DNA of 64,000 bases from Thozetella sp. PMI_491 (GCA_021432635.1 MU270015.1:133211-197210); one strand, 5' to 3'. Numbered from the stretch's first letter, positions 1 through 11,892 are shown. Notes: generated by a model from the sequence alone, not told the origin. Made by a program: numbers and translations.

Positions 1-1763
1 CACCAGCCAAAGGGATCACGCAGAATCTTGGGAGTGTGGAGCATTCGGGCTATCCCATAGGCAAGAGACCGAAGAAATGGGAGAAGCACGACTCCTCCAG
101 CAAAGCGAAGACAGCACGAAGGGCTAGGAAGCAGCGCCGCCGCTTGTTGCCTACTATTACTATTGTACATGTCACGGCTGGCTGCGGAGAACGAGCAACT
201 GGGACTCGAGCCACAGCAAATAGACACATAAGAGGCGGGCGCCAAACGGGATCGAACGAAATGGCACCAATGGGTGGAAATTGCCTCGCGCGAGATCAAG
301 GTCGAGCAATGTCGAGGCTACGCCAAGTTTAGCTAAGGCCCAGGCCCTCGGTCTGGAAGCCGCTCCGAGTATGGCTTGTACGATACACTAGTATGGCTTT
401 GAAAGCCTGCTGGGACCAGAGACCCAATTTCTTCGCACCATCAATCTACAGTACCTACCCCCTGTCCCTTGCCCTCATAACTCCCGCGGCTGTCTTGTGG
501 TCAAAGGAGGAGCTAACCCCGAGAAGATCGCTACTCGCGTCGTCTCGCTCTGCCCAGACCTGCCTGGCCAAATTTTGATCCTCAATGCTGGGAAATCGCG
601 ATCGCGGGCGAAAACCTCCTAACCCTGCAAGGACCGGGACCCAATCACGGCCGTGTCCATCTCCCGTCTGATCCACCCAACCGACAAAGATCCCTGTCGA
701 ATAGTGAGCTCGTAAGGCATCTTTTGCGTATTCGACCCTTCGAGACCTTTCCTGACCGGGAGAAAGTAGAAGTTGCGACGCCGATCTCCACGTGACGCCG
801 CCGCTTTTCAATCCCCATTCTTACTCCGGTCTCTCCAGCTTCCCGGGTGTCTCTACTGCTCACTCGCGCCGACTTCTTTGGCGCGAAATTCAAATCCCCG
901 GTGCCTGAGTAAATCCTCTCCCCCGAGTTTCCGACGGCTTTCGGTGAGGCGGCCTAAACATCAAGACAGCCCCTTCCCCCACCTCCCACTGCACCAGTAG
1001 CAGCCAAGACAGGCCATGCACAAATGCCTGGTATTTGCCTGTGTGTTACTCTGGTCCCTTGCAACTTTCTCCACCCCGTTGGCAAGCAAAGCAGGACTCG
1101 GCACCTCAGCATCCGCTACTACACTACTTCGAGCATACATGGCCGCGCTACGTGCCTTCAGGCAAGTTGCTTGTCCAGTAAAAGACCTTCTCCTGGAGAT
1201 AGATGTGCCCCCTTTGACAGTGGCCACGCGATGCCGAAACGAGACTTTGAGACTTAGCTATGTACGATAATACCCAATGCCGTGGATAACATGTATGTAC
1301 AGGGTATGGGTGCACTAGACGGGATAGCCCCAGAGTCGGCCTAGACAAACGACGGCATCCCCCTGACTTGCAAACCACACACTGCTCCTGGCCAAGTGCG
1401 GGCTTGGACTGAAGATGAGGCAAGGAATCGAAAACATGGAACTGCACAGAGACAGATCGTACTAGGCCGCGTTAAGTTATTTATCCTGCACAATAGGAAC
1501 ACAGAATAGAATAAAGAAATAATTTCATTACAAAGTCATACCCGCCTCCCGAGACCTGTTTTCCCAGCTCCCGAAACCTGTAACCATCCGAGGTCCAGAC
1601 CTTCCCCGCGCCCCCCCCACAGATCCTGGCATGTGGTTGTTCTTTGGTGTTTATCTGAATGCTCCGTAAAGTTCCTAGACTTCCCAAATGTTTGCTCTCT
1701 CCGATAGCTTGCAACACCGGCCTCATCTAGTCGTACAACTTGTTCGCGCTACCCCTTCGGTCG
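1..1763. other. left edge, no supported gene
   Basis: No gene can be supported here. A plus-strand frame is open from about base 3 to 332 and carries a Lys/Arg-rich stretch, so it could be the 3' end of a gene that starts outside the window. It has no recognisable domain. A second frame, 1016-1270, begins with a hydrophobic leader-like segment from a real ATG, but the rest of its 84 residues has no pattern. The stretch also holds the 3' flank of the minus-strand gene ending at 1764. Confidence 0.4.
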
Positions 1764-4124
1764 TCATCCGCGGCTGAACATCAGCGGCACCAGAACACTC
1801 TGGCTCTCGATGCTACGGTGATCTGGTGCAATGACAATGTTGGCCACGTTCGCCATGCTGCGGCCGAAGAGGCCTTCACGAAGCCGTAGGCCTACGCTGG
1901 AGCCGCAACTGCCCAGGTTTAAGGTGGACAGCCCGGCAACGACGGCGGCCGAGTCCTTACTGTGAGCACTTCTGGGCTTTCGTCTGGAGAACTCGCGGCT
2001 CAACTTCGTCAGCACTGCCTCCTTGGCACGCTTGAGCGCGGACATCCGTGCTGCTGCATCCTCAGCTTCGGCTAGTAGTTCGGCCTCGATGGAGCGCTGC
2101 ACCGTCGAAAGGCCGTCATCCGGGATGACCTCCACCGTCCCGATCACAGCCCCCGTCTTAGTAGAAGGGTCGTATACTGTGGGCTGGAGGAGCACCGGGA
2201 ATGGATCGGGGTTGAGGATGGGAGCTGAGATGTCGAGTTTGTGGTATGGCGTTCGAGATCGGAAGAATGATTCGTCATCTGACCCTATCACCTCCGGCAT
2301 AGCCGGGACTTCTGGCTGCTCGTCCGAATGGTGCCTCTTATGGCGACGGTGTCGGCGACTTGAAGTGGAACGTTGCCTGCTGCTGTGCCTGCCGTGCGTC
2401 TCATCGCTCTTGGAATGCTTGTGCCGGCTGCGGCTGTGCTGGCGTCGCTGGCTGTGATCACTCCGAGCCTCGCTTCTTGCCTGGCTCCGGCGGTCTTCTT
2501 CGTCGTCGATGAGGTTGGAGGAGCTTTCCTTGTGATAGTTCCGTCGTGATCTCTTCTTGCGAATACGTTGCTTGGTGAATTTGGTGTTGAAGGCCAAGCT
2601 TGCCTGGCGCGCTGCCTCAATGTCTGAAGCAAGACCGCCATCGTCCTGCGCGTCGCATTCCGGCCCTTCGTCTTCCTCTGGCGCTTCTGGGATTGCCTCG
2701 ATGGGCATACCGCCCTCGTGGGCTGCGGCCGTGACACCACGCGCCCACTCTTCAACCCCGGCCTCGAGTGCGTCGACGTCATTGACACCGCCGAACACCA
2801 TACCCTCAAGGTCCACGTCGAAAAGCTCCTTGCTAGCAGCATCGGCAGCAGCCGACGAGGCCACTGGAAGCTCATCGCACTGGGAGCTGGCGCTCCCAGA
2901 ATGCACGGATGGTGGCGGCACTACAAAGCTGCTCTCGCTGCCTCCAAGGGAATGGCGGGACCAGACGTCACTGCCGCTAGAACTCTGGTCGCTCAGCGGG
3001 GCAAGAGCTTCGTCCCATGTGCCGCCGCTTATCAGGATGACATTCTCGAAGTCGAATTCGCGCACCGTGGCCTTGTGGCCGGCCACCAGCGCGCTTAGCT
3101 GCGGGGCGTTCATGGTCGCATTGCGGACCTGCATATACCGCAGGCGAGGCATCACCAGAGGCTTACGCTCCGGCCTTGCTGGCAAGGGCGACATGGGACT
3201 CGTCACCTCGTTGAACAACTTTCGGGTGCTCCGCGGCGGAGTGAACAGCGGGTCCCCGGAGAGGGCGAGAGGGCATGGCCCCTTGCGACCAAGCCACGTG
3301 AAGCTGAACTTCTCGAGCTGAGGCGCGAAGTTCCGGATGTAGTCATCGATAATCTTGAGGTGGTCGAGCCCCGGGGAGGGCCCATAAAAATCCCAAGACT
3401 CTACGGAAATGTATAATTTTCGAATCTGCCGCCACCGACGGGCCCCTGAAGGGGAAGCGCCGAAACCGGGGGTATGGCGTAGGTAGTTGAAGGCAGAAGG
3501 GTGAACTGCCGACAGGGAGAGCTTGGTGAGCTTAGTGAGCGGCGCCCGCTCTAGAGAGATGCGAAGACTGATCAGGGCATAGTCGACAATGTCGCGCCGG
3601 TACCGCTCCTGGGGGTCTTGGCCGGGAGTCCGGATGGTGAGGTGCCGCATGTTGGGCATGTGCTTCACGGCATTGATGAAAGACGGCACGTTGCTAGCCG
3701 CATGGAATAACGGTGGGTATTGCTGGGTCAGGATCTCGCCGAGCTCCGAGTTGGCATACTTGGGCCGCGCCAGAACCGAGGCCATGGAGATGTGAGGGTT
3801 GTACAAGAAGGTGACCTCTGTACCCGTCATGGGATGGATCAGTGGTGGGAGGAAGGTGGCATTGGAGTGGGCGAAGTAGAAGGTGAGGTGCTCGATGTGG
3901 TGCCCGATCCTTGACAGCGCCTGGACCCGGGCCGGCTTAGTGAAGGTGTTTGCCGTGAAGGTCAGGTGAGTCCGGAGGAAGAGCCTCTTGGTAACGAGAT
4001 TGCAGCATGCTGAGTTGGCTATCCTGACGGCGCACATGTCTTCTTTAGACAGCAGCTCGAAGAGCCTCTCGCGGATCCGCTCCTCCTGCCACAGGCAATA
4101 GAATGCTTGTGGGATGGTTGCCAT
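1764..4124 (-). CDS. F-box-like / leucine-rich-repeat protein with basic C-terminal region
   Basis: Single-exon gene of 786 residues, from an ATG at 4124 to a TGA at 1764. The first ~55 residues look F-box-like: a hydrophobic helix pattern, with LFELLSKEDMCAVRIANSAC followed by a Leu/Phe-rich segment. Residues ~60-340 contain irregular Leu-rich repeats (for example LTKLTKLSLSAVHPSAFNYL), as in fungal F-box/LRR substrate adaptors. Residues ~370-480 are acidic and Ser-rich. Residues ~510-600 are a very basic Arg/His/Ser/Lys-rich stretch that could act as a nuclear signal. F-box proteins normally link substrates to SCF ubiquitin ligases through Skp1, but the F-box match here is weak by eye. Function is unassigned. 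The long open frame with few shadow stops makes the gene itself secure. Confidence 0.8.
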   Translation of the reverse strand: MATIPQAFYCLWQEERIRERLFELLSKEDMCAVRIANSACCNLVTKRLFLRTHLTFTANTFTKPARVQALSRIGHHIEHLTFYFAHSNATFLPPLIHPMTGTEVTFLYNPHISMASVLARPKYANSELGEILTQQYPPLFHAASNVPSFINAVKHMPNMRHLTIRTPGQDPQERYRRDIVDYALISLRISLERAPLTKLTKLSLSAVHPSAFNYLRHTPGFGASPSGARRWRQIRKLYISVESWDFYGPSPGLDHLKIIDDYIRNFAPQLEKFSFTWLGRKGPCPLALSGDPLFTPPRSTRKLFNEVTSPMSPLPARPERKPLVMPRLRYMQVRNATMNAPQLSALVAGHKATVREFDFENVILISGGTWDEALAPLSDQSSSGSDVWSRHSLGGSESSFVVPPPSVHSGSASSQCDELPVASSAAADAASKELFDVDLEGMVFGGVNDVDALEAGVEEWARGVTAAAHEGGMPIEAIPEAPEEDEGPECDAQDDGGLASDIEAARQASLAFNTKFTKQRIRKKRSRRNYHKESSSNLIDDEEDRRSQARSEARSDHSQRRQHSRSRHKHSKSDETHGRHSSRQRSTSSRRHRRHKRHHSDEQPEVPAMPEVIGSDDESFFRSRTPYHKLDISAPILNPDPFPVLLQPTVYDPSTKTGAVIGTVEVIPDDGLSTVQRSIEAELLAEAEDAAARMSALKRAKEAVLTKLSREFSRRKPRSAHSKDSAAVVAGLSTLNLGSCGSSVGLRLREGLFGRSMANVANIVIAPDHRSIESQSVLVPLMFSRG

Positions 4125-6679
4125 AGCTTTCGCATGACGCAGGGGAGGCCGTCAGTTGCGAATTGCGAGTCCAAAGTGCCCGCCAAGAGCTCCCAAGCCG
4201 TCGAAGCAGTGCAGTAGGCAGATACACTGCTATTGACCGGGGCGTGGATAGATGGTTGCCGAACAGGATGATTCAAGCAGCACGGATAGTTCAGTAGGAG
4301 ATCGTATTCTTTCTCCTTCCTTAGGGGAAAGGGGAGGGGAGGGGTGTTGGCGAAAAGGAGAGAGCGCGGCGACGGTATCTTGCTGAGGTGCAGAAGGCAG
4401 GTACACGGATATATTTGAGATATACTCGCCCGCTTGTCCCTCTTGGAAAGGGTGCAACGGTGAGGCAGGCTTTGGAGCAGAGGCTAATCGCTCCCCTTGC
4501 GCTAAGGATTCTCAAATATAGAGCACAGGGAACTGGAAGACAAGATCGAATCAATTCTTGAAAGACGTTTGACGCCGTGGAGGAAGATGAGAGACCTCGA
4601 GAGGAGGCACTTAGTTCGACAGGAGACACAGTTATAGCCATTCAATCCAGGCCGACCTCCTCTGCGCTCCTTTCCGTCCCCTCCTGGGTCCCTGGGGGTC
4701 CTGCGATCGTCTCCGTTGCCGTCGCTCCATGTTCGCGGCGGTCGAGAATGAATGGTGGTGGGTGACTCATTGACCCCATACCAACCTGCATTTGTCTGCA
4801 TGCAGGAGACGGACTAGATCAAGAGGCTGGCGATGGACGACCGACACGGCGGTCGCGGGGGCGCGACGCAGGACAGCCACCGCGCCAGGGCTTCTGACTG
4901 GCCCTTGGTACTGGCGGCCCGCATGGCTCCAATGCAAGGCTTCTGCGGCCACCTGCAGCCGTCTCAAGGCCATTGCCTGTGGCCCATTCAAAGGCCACGA
5001 AACGCAGAGGATGGTGCAGAAGGCCAGTGGGGTCGTGCAGGGGGTAAGCGCTATCGATAGAGGCCGGAGCGGGCCTGTCGCGCCAATCATCCATGCCACT
5101 GCCACGCGAAAACCTGTGGCTGGAGTCTGGGCAGCCATCCGGTGACGGGATTGGCCGGAGGGTCCTATGGGCGGCGCCGCGCCTCACGAACCGGGAGCCA
5201 ACTTGACGCGAAACTGGCGCGCTGCCGCTGTCAGACAAGGGCTAACCCGCACATATATGAGGGATAAGCGCTCCCACAGGCTGGTGCGTGCCGGGGCGGG
5301 GGGAGGCGTTGGACAGGCCTCGAGAGATCTCCACGTCGCCGCTGATGACCTGGCACCTGGAATCTGGCATCTCGGGGGATTTCGCATAAGAAGGGCGGGC
5401 CCGTCGCTGTTGGACTACCATGAACTTGTGAGCTTGTGGGCTAGGATGGCTGAGACCCTGTGGGAAGCGACTCCTTCGTGAGTCAACAGCCGGGAGCCCA
5501 TGGCATATCGTGTGGTTGTCCGCCTCACCACGTCGAGCGCATTCGCCTCGGTTCGAGATTTTTCTCCTTGGCTGGGCGCGCGACGACTCACCGACAACGC
5601 CCGATGTGGAGCGCGCGCGCGGCGGGATCTTAATTTTTTTTTTCTGTGTGCGCGTTCCAAGGCGGGAAGAGGCACTTCTGCATATGCCCGCCAACGGCTT
5701 TCCGCACTCTGCAGCCGAGGAGGGGCGAGACCGGGTTGCCGCAATCGTGGGTCCCGCATATGATCGTCTCGGCACGCAACGAACGCGGGGGGCGTTTCGA
5801 CACTACGCTTCTCAACCATGCGCGTGGCCTGTCTCCCACACCGGCTGCCTCCGACCCCGGCGGCATTGTCACCAATGGAAGCATCGAACGCTCGACAAAT
5901 CAGCTCCCTTTCCCCAGCCTGCTTTGGACGGCTACCCTCTCTTGCGCCAGACGCCGTGCTAATCAGTAAGTGGGCGCGCAGCCTTGACTGGCCCAACTAG
6001 GACGTTTTCTCGTTCGTCCCGGTCTCGTCACACCGGATCCCATCGTTGACAGTGCTTTGTGACATTGGGATGATAGGTCGAAGAGACTCCGTCAGGCGAA
6101 CAACGTCACATGCCCCTTGCGTACCCTCCACTGGCAACTTGTGGCCTGACATTAGGGGGGAGGTGACCTCGCGTACCAAGCCGGGTAAGTTGATTGGCAC
6201 TTGGTTTGTGCCCTGATACGAATAAGTCCTTGAGACGAGTGCTTGCCGAGTATCGAGGGCTGCGCGCAGGTCACAGGAGCTCGCACCGAGGTAGGACACG
6301 AGCAGTATGGGAGAGCACTTAGCACCTATGCCATTTTCAGACAGATCACACGAGCAGACATCCAAGGTGCCTCTTGGATACGCACCTTCGGCTGGTGAGC
6401 CACGCCGAAGAAGGGGATTACGACGATAAACAGTGCCCACGAAGGTGAATTCTTTTTACTAGCTAGGGTACGGTGCCTGTAGGTGGCAGTGCTTGACAGG
6501 CTCACTGTCTCGGCGGAGCAGACCTTGTTATGTATATTACTTGGCCTGTCCAGACTGCCGAGTCAAAGCGCGGGAACTCTCATGCATCTTGGCATTGGCA
6601 GCCTACCCTCTTGGGCATCGAGGCCTCGCCTATAGCTCCCGTAGGCTCGACCCCGGAAGCGGTAGGGCCTCTTTCCACG
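4125..6679. other. intergenic, promoter side of the F-box-like gene
   Basis: About 2.5 kb with no supported gene. Several open frames of 60-190 codons overlap on both strands around 4.8-6.0 kb, but they start at non-ATG codons or sit opposite each other in GC-rich DNA, with no domain or splice logic. The part next to 4124 is the 5' flank of the F-box-like gene. The part next to 6680 is the 3' flank of the zinc-knuckle gene. A poly-T run lies at about 5632-5642. Confidence 0.5.
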
Positions 6680-8944
6680 CTAATGGCCCCCTTTGCCCCG
6701 CTTACGGTTCCCCCTAGGTCGGGAGGGTGGCAGTGCGTTGGCCCGCGGCTTGTACGAGGAAGGGACCGGCGGAGGAAAAGAAGGGGGGGGACCAGGAGGG
6801 AGCGGTGGCTGCTGAGGATGCTGGGAGCCTCTCGTTCCACTTTGCCTACCGGAGAACTTAATGTTCCCTGGTTTGGCCTTTTTCTGCACCGGGGCATGTA
6901 GGAAGCCTTCGTTATCGTCATCGTCATCGGCCTCAAAAAACACGTGAGTCTTGGGGACGATGCTTCTTCCTCCAAAATCAGGTCTCTCGTCTGCGGCCCG
7001 GGTGCTAGTAAACGCGCCCGGCATAGGGGCACGGAGCGCGAGGGCTATCTCTAGGGACCCGGAGTCCTGGTATAAATCCAGGCTCATTTGGCACCATGTC
7101 TCGCGGCGTGGGCAGCTCGTTCTTCTAGGACTCAAGCCGCAATCGGCACCGTAATGGCCGCCGCTGCCACAGAAGTAACAAAAGACGGGTAGCTGCTTGA
7201 CCCTCTTGATAGCCGCCTGCGGAGGGTTGAACGAGCGCCATAGCTCGTCACAGGCGGCCTCCACATGCTGTTTGCTCTCGCACACAGCACATTCCATCTC
7301 GTCTGGAGGCAAGGCCAGTTTCTCACGACAGCCCTGCGAGGTGTGGCCTAGTTCCCTACACTTTGTGCATCGGCGTCGAGTTGGACAGGCGTATGCTGGA
7401 TGCTCCTCCTGGCAGAATCGGCATATTAGTGCCGGACAGTTGCCAACGCGATGGCCATGCGAGGTGCACAAAGCGCAAAACGGATCGTTCGGGGTCACCA
7501 ATCCAGGGAAGTATTTGAGTAAATACTCGAAGCTTGACAACTCGTCCCAAGATTGACTTGTGCCGTTGCTGCGGTGGCTAGAGGCGAGGGAGAGATCGCT
7601 TGTCGCGTGTCTGTTGCTTGACGCTTCTGAACCCCGAAAGGCGGCTCCGGGTTCCGAGGAGATGGGTTCAGCTTTCTCACTGGGGGCCCGGCCAGGCGAC
7701 GTGCGCCGAACTTGGGAAGGTGCCTTGTCAAGGAGAAGCTGAAGCTCCGATTGTGCAGCATTAGAAGCGACGCCGTCTTGCCCGCTGCGAACTAGGGCAA
7801 AAAGCGAGTGAATCTTCCCTCCCTTTGCCACGTCTCGCGCTCGCTTTGAAGCCGCCTTCTGCATAGCCTTGGGTGCTCCCTTTAACCATGTCCTGTAGGA
7901 GTTCAAGACTTCTGACCGCAGACCCTTAATGTCTATGGGCCCATCGTTGATCCTGAATAAGTCCTTGCACCATCCCTCGAACAGAGCATCCCACTCAGTG
8001 CTTTTGTTAGATGCGATGTCCAGACTCGCAATGTCGATCCTGGGCGGAAGCTTCCAGTCATTCACCAGGGTTGTAGTACTGCGGGGGCGGACAAGTTGCC
8101 GGAGGACGTCGTAAGGAGCTCCATTCTGGATGGTATCCATCAACTTCGTGTACTCGTCCGTGGTCACGAGTTGGGCGGCGGATATACCAGCAGCCTTCCG
8201 CTTCTTCGAAGTGAGACCCTGAGAGACAAGCCATTTCCCGTAGGCTCTCGTCAACCGTGTTGTGTCAAACACCATCGGGTCTCCTTGATTGAGAGGTAGT
8301 ATTGCCAAAAGCCAGCTTACGAACCACTCTCGGTAGCTATGGTCATCCTCGTAAGGGTTGTCTTGCATGATTGACATTGAAATCGATGGTGGTAACTTGA
8401 ACTCAAGCTTCAGCTCCGCAGCGCCAGACCGTGTTGTAATGCTGCTTTCTGAGGTTTCGGCAAGAGGAGAGCCTGGAGAGTGTGTAGTATCGCTTGGGGC
8501 TGCTGGCTTTGTAGGGAGAGTCCCTTGCTTCTCTATGGCCGGTGCTGAAGCAGTTTTCAGGGTGCCTGCAAACGAGGTCCTCAAGCCCCTGGTGATTCCA
8601 CGGTTCCATACAACTCGTTGCGGCGCCTCGGCATCTTCTCCGGCCGACTCGAGCGATTCACTCTCAGAACCTGGATCTAGAATCTCACCCTCGTCCAGTT
8701 CGTCCGACAACGCAGACCCGGAGTCCCGGTTGTCCAACTTAGCTCTCTTTGGAGGAGGAGGTGAAGGAAGCGACCGAGTTTCCGGAGAGCCAGTGACGTC
8801 CTGATGAGCTACATCGCCATCATCGTCCTCCGCGGGCCGTTTCTGGGCGGAGGCAGGGTTATGAGGGACAGCAGTGCTCTGCTTTGCTAGACTGCTATGA
8901 TCACCTGTGGAGGGAAAGCTGTCTGGGAGCCCGCCCTCGCTCAT
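6680..8944 (-). CDS. CCHC zinc-knuckle protein (Air1/2-like array)
   Basis: Single-exon gene. The frame is open from 9064, but that position is TTG; the first ATG in frame is at 8944, giving 754 residues. The N-terminal third is disordered and acidic, and the middle is helical. A tandem array of zinc knuckles lies at about residues 485-600, with repeats such as CALCTSHGHRVGNC, CRFCQEEHPAYAC, CTKCRELGHTSQGC, CAVCESKQHVEAAC and CYFCGSGGHYGADC. This CX2CX3-4HX4C spacing is the retroviral-type knuckle used by the Air1/Air2 RNA-binding subunits of the TRAMP polyadenylation complex. A role in nuclear RNA surveillance follows only from that resemblance. The C-terminus is Pro/Gly/Arg-rich. It could instead be another knuckle RNA-binding protein. 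An upstream non-coding or coding exon cannot be excluded because the frame is open above the chosen ATG. Confidence 0.8.
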   Translation of the reverse strand: MSEGGLPDSFPSTGDHSSLAKQSTAVPHNPASAQKRPAEDDDGDVAHQDVTGSPETRSLPSPPPPKRAKLDNRDSGSALSDELDEGEILDPGSESESLESAGEDAEAPQRVVWNRGITRGLRTSFAGTLKTASAPAIEKQGTLPTKPAAPSDTTHSPGSPLAETSESSITTRSGAAELKLEFKLPPSISMSIMQDNPYEDDHSYREWFVSWLLAILPLNQGDPMVFDTTRLTRAYGKWLVSQGLTSKKRKAAGISAAQLVTTDEYTKLMDTIQNGAPYDVLRQLVRPRSTTTLVNDWKLPPRIDIASLDIASNKSTEWDALFEGWCKDLFRINDGPIDIKGLRSEVLNSYRTWLKGAPKAMQKAASKRARDVAKGGKIHSLFALVRSGQDGVASNAAQSELQLLLDKAPSQVRRTSPGRAPSEKAEPISSEPGAAFRGSEASSNRHATSDLSLASSHRSNGTSQSWDELSSFEYLLKYFPGLVTPNDPFCALCTSHGHRVGNCPALICRFCQEEHPAYACPTRRRCTKCRELGHTSQGCREKLALPPDEMECAVCESKQHVEAACDELWRSFNPPQAAIKRVKQLPVFCYFCGSGGHYGADCGLSPRRTSCPRRETWCQMSLDLYQDSGSLEIALALRAPMPGAFTSTRAADERPDFGGRSIVPKTHVFFEADDDDDNEGFLHAPVQKKAKPGNIKFSGRQSGTRGSQHPQQPPLPPGPPPSFPPPVPSSYKPRANALPPSRPRGNRKRGKGGH

Positions 8945-10425
8945 CGCCGAGGTTTCCGAGCTTGCCAGCTCTTGGCTTGCCGGGCCTCCTCTCGAATCCG
9001 GCAAGAAGTTGCGGTGATAAAAATCAGTAGGTGGGGGGGTGGAGGATTCTGCCGGCACCCACAACGCGACAACAAGTGAAGTGCAAGCGTTCGTTGGACG
9101 CGTGCGATTTCAAGGTGGCGTTGGTGGTGGGCGAAATCCAGAAATCCAAGTGAGGTTGAAGACAGATAGGTCGGGGTCAACAGGTGAGACACAGATACCG
9201 GAGACGCGTACTTAAAAGATTTCGAAAACCGAAGGAGGCGGATGAGCGTGTCGAGAAATCCGTGAGAGTCGAGAAAAACCCCTCAACTTCACAGCGAAGA
9301 AGCCAGTGAATGCCCATCGGCCAAGAGACTCGGCCTAGCGTGAACAGTGAGTGCCGTCAACACGACTTCAGCAGCCAAATCTACAACTGGGCGTCCAGCT
9401 ACTTTGCTCGAAATTTCCTGATTTCGCCAAATGCTGCAGTTGACATGAATGAATCATCCCAAGTCCCAGAAAGTGGGTAACCCCTGTCGGACCCACACCT
9501 TACAGAGGGGGGCTGTTAGCACTCAGGTACCCCCCATGCAAAGGATTGCCTCATGAGTACACAAGCGCTACTGTCCCGCCTTGCAGGTTCATACTGTGGC
9601 GATCCAGGCCCAGAGGCCAAATCTGTCCAGAGAAGCAACTCTGCCCATAAGCGGACCGAAGAGCATCCCCTTCCTCCCAGGGACCACTTCTCACCCCTCG
9701 ATTCCAGGGAGGCTACCAAGCAACGGCTCGTCTCTGTTCTTATTCTCAGTCTCTCGTTCGCGACAGCGACACTGCTTGTCCATCCTTTATTTCCTTGCCG
9801 AAGTTTGCAGAGGTGGCGGGCAGCCCCAGGGAGAAATTTCCCCGAGCCTGCTGGACCATCTACCAGGCTAAGGAGAGGCTAGATTTACTGCCATACCCCT
9901 GTTCCTGCTTCGGCTTCCTCCCAACAGAACCCTTGCGTGGAGTGGGCATTGCTGCTTTACCGCGTGTCCACATCTCGTCCTCGGGCCCCGAACCTGCAAC
10001 CAAGAGCCGTCGCCAACCAAAAAGGGGGTTGCTGGCTTTCCCGTCGCTACTTGTTGAAGAGGTTGACGAACACCTATTCATCCCGCCATCACCATTCCGA
10101 TATAAATCCCTAGCCTCTACCGCGCGCCAGCAGACGACTCTCGCGTCCGTGTCCGATCATCGCCCCTCCCCCTTTCCGCGTCGTCTCGTGGGTGCTCCGG
10201 CTTGTCTCGTGACATCATCCCACCCCTAACATCCCTTCAACATCGCCAAAGGTTCGAGCCCGCGACAACCCAGTGCGATCGAGCCTGCTTAAGGGACGGA
10301 TCTGAACACCGCCTCTAACAAACTCCTCCAACACCGCCAAGCTGTCTTCCCCAATCCTTCTCCAGCGCACCGTCTCGTACGACGCGGGTACCAACCCTCC
10401 GCGTCGTGGGACGACCTACCAGACG
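8945..10425. other. intergenic between divergent zinc-knuckle gene and orm1
   Basis: Divergent promoter region of about 1.5 kb. The orm1 side (9.7-10.4 kb) is pyrimidine-rich, as is usual upstream of highly expressed fungal genes, and carries a TATAAAT element at 10101-10107, about 320 bases before the orm1 ATG. No coding feature is supported. Frames at 9553-9882 and 9795-10229 lie in this CT-rich leader and lack domains. Confidence 0.5.
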
Positions 10426-11120
10426 ATGGCGGAGAAGAGTAACCGGAGGAGGAGGTCTAGCAGCATCCTCCAAGTTTACCATGAACCGCCTGAGCCCCTG
10501 GAGCAACTGAGTGATCAGTCGGCCCTGCCCAATCTAAATGCGAACTGGGTTAATGCGAAAGGTACGACGGCTCGAATGTCCCAACACCCCCCTCGTACAG
10601 AGCAAACGTGCCACTGACAGGTTTCTTTTTGGCTTTGTAGGTGCATGGACCATCCACTTCGTCCTCATCGCCGCTCTCAAGATTTTTTACGACATTATCC
10701 CCGGCGTGTCACAAGAGACTTCATGGACCTTGACGAACATTTCGTACATGTTTGGCTCATACATCATGTTCCACTACGTTCGTGGCGTGCCGTTCGAGTT
10801 CAATGGTGGTGCTTACGACAACCTGAACATGTGGGAGCAGATCGACGATGGTGACCAGTATACACCGGCGAAAAAGTTTCTCCTGAGCGTCCCTATTGTG
10901 CTGTTTTTGCTCAGCACCCATTACACCCACTACGACCTGGCCTACTTCATCATCAACTTCCTGGCCGTGCTAGGGGTCATCATACCAAAGCTGCCATACG
11001 TAGGTCGTCACTTGCTCCATCTGCTCCTTTCCTTGGGTGTCTCTGAAGCTTGTCAACTAACTATGTATCCAGAGCCACCGCATGCGGGTAGGCATCTTTT
11101 CGGGCGTCCCGGAGGACTGA
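10426..11120 (+). CDS. orm1: Orm1/ORMDL family ER membrane protein, sphingolipid regulator
   Basis: Three exons: 10426-10561, 10641-10999 and 11073-11120. The introns are 79 and 73 bases long, with GTACG and GTAGG donors; the second has a CTAAC branch site. The joined frame gives a protein of about 180 residues. It has a Ser/Arg-rich N-terminus (RRRRSSSILQVYHEP), as in Orm proteins where these serines are phosphorylated, then NANWVNAKGAWTIHFVLI, a hallmark of the family, and four hydrophobic segments with FNGGAYDNLNMWEQID between them. The third exon supplies only the last 15 residues. Orm/ORMDL proteins sit in the ER membrane and restrain serine palmitoyltransferase, controlling the first step of sphingolipid synthesis. 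Family assignment is firm. The first intron interrupts the codon for the glycine of NAKG. Confidence 0.93.
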
Positions 11121-11892
11121 GCATGGCGTGCTGTTTCTTTTGCACTTGGGCGTTAGGGTTCTCGGCTTTCTCACAGTTCGAATTTGGGAACGGGACATAA
11201 CCAGCGAGCATTGACTGCGGGCCCAAGCTGAGAAAATATCGACCAAGACGACCGGAGAAGTTTGCCCGTGAACCCATGTCGATAGACTTTGTGTTTGCTC
11301 ATGCAGAAAAAAATAAAAATTGCGTGGTTCCTAAACCCAATGTCGAGTCGCTACCATGGTATGCTTAGCCTGTCGATTACATCGAGATGTATACTACAAA
11401 GTAAGTTTCTATCGTGAGAAGAAGCTTCAGAGGCTTGCTGAGTGTTCCGCCCAGTAGGCACCGATGATCCTCAGAGGACGAGCTGTGGAGGACTAGAGGC
11501 TAGGAAGCAACTACCTTCCCTCGAGCACGAGCTGAATGGCCCGCCATTGTGGAGTCACGAGGAAGTCTGCTTCATTCCCGGCGGCTATAGAGAGGTACTG
11601 CGATCGAGGTTATTGCCCAGGATCCACGGTCTTGCTGCACCTTATAGGCGTGCTCCCAGGAGTAGGGTTTCTCTAAGGGCTCTTCTTTACAAATATCTGC
11701 CCCCTCTCAAGATAGTGGTAGGGACTAGAGGTATAAAGAACACGGAAAGAAGGCCCAGGGATCAAGACATTTTCTCCCATCCCCTATAGACCGCTGGGTG
11801 TGTCGCTCGTTCTAGTCACTGCCTGCTGCTTCTTCGTCTTGTAAACAACGTACTATCCCCCTTCGATGACCCCCCGGCACCCAAGCTTAGCG
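11121..11892. other. intergenic, 3' of orm1 and promoter of the wall-protein gene
   Basis: About 770 bases with no gene supported. The left part is the orm1 3' flank, with an A-rich patch near 11307. The right part is the promoter and leader of the proline-rich protein gene, with a TATA-like box at 11732 and a T/C-rich leader just before the start. Confidence 0.5.
11732..11738 (+). promoter_or_regulatory. TATA-like box upstream of proline-rich protein gene
   Basis: TATAAAG about 160 bases before the chosen ATG at 11893. The position suits a core promoter with a leader of roughly 100 bases or more. Called on sequence and spacing only. Confidence 0.4.

Noticed and set aside
230-262. minus-strand GTTCGATCCC resembling a tRNA B box
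   Set aside because: The flanking bases do not pair into a T stem or acceptor stem.
1016-1270. 84-codon ORF with leader-like start
   Set aside because: No domain, no cysteine pattern, and no intron or promoter support; leader-like starts occur by chance.
2557-3321. long plus-strand frame opposite the F-box-like gene
   Set aside because: Shadow of the minus-strand gene in GC-rich codons.
5242-5996. overlapping minus-strand frames of 177 and 193 codons
   Set aside because: They lie in conflicting frames with Arg/Ser/Ala-rich translations and have opposed frames on the other strand.
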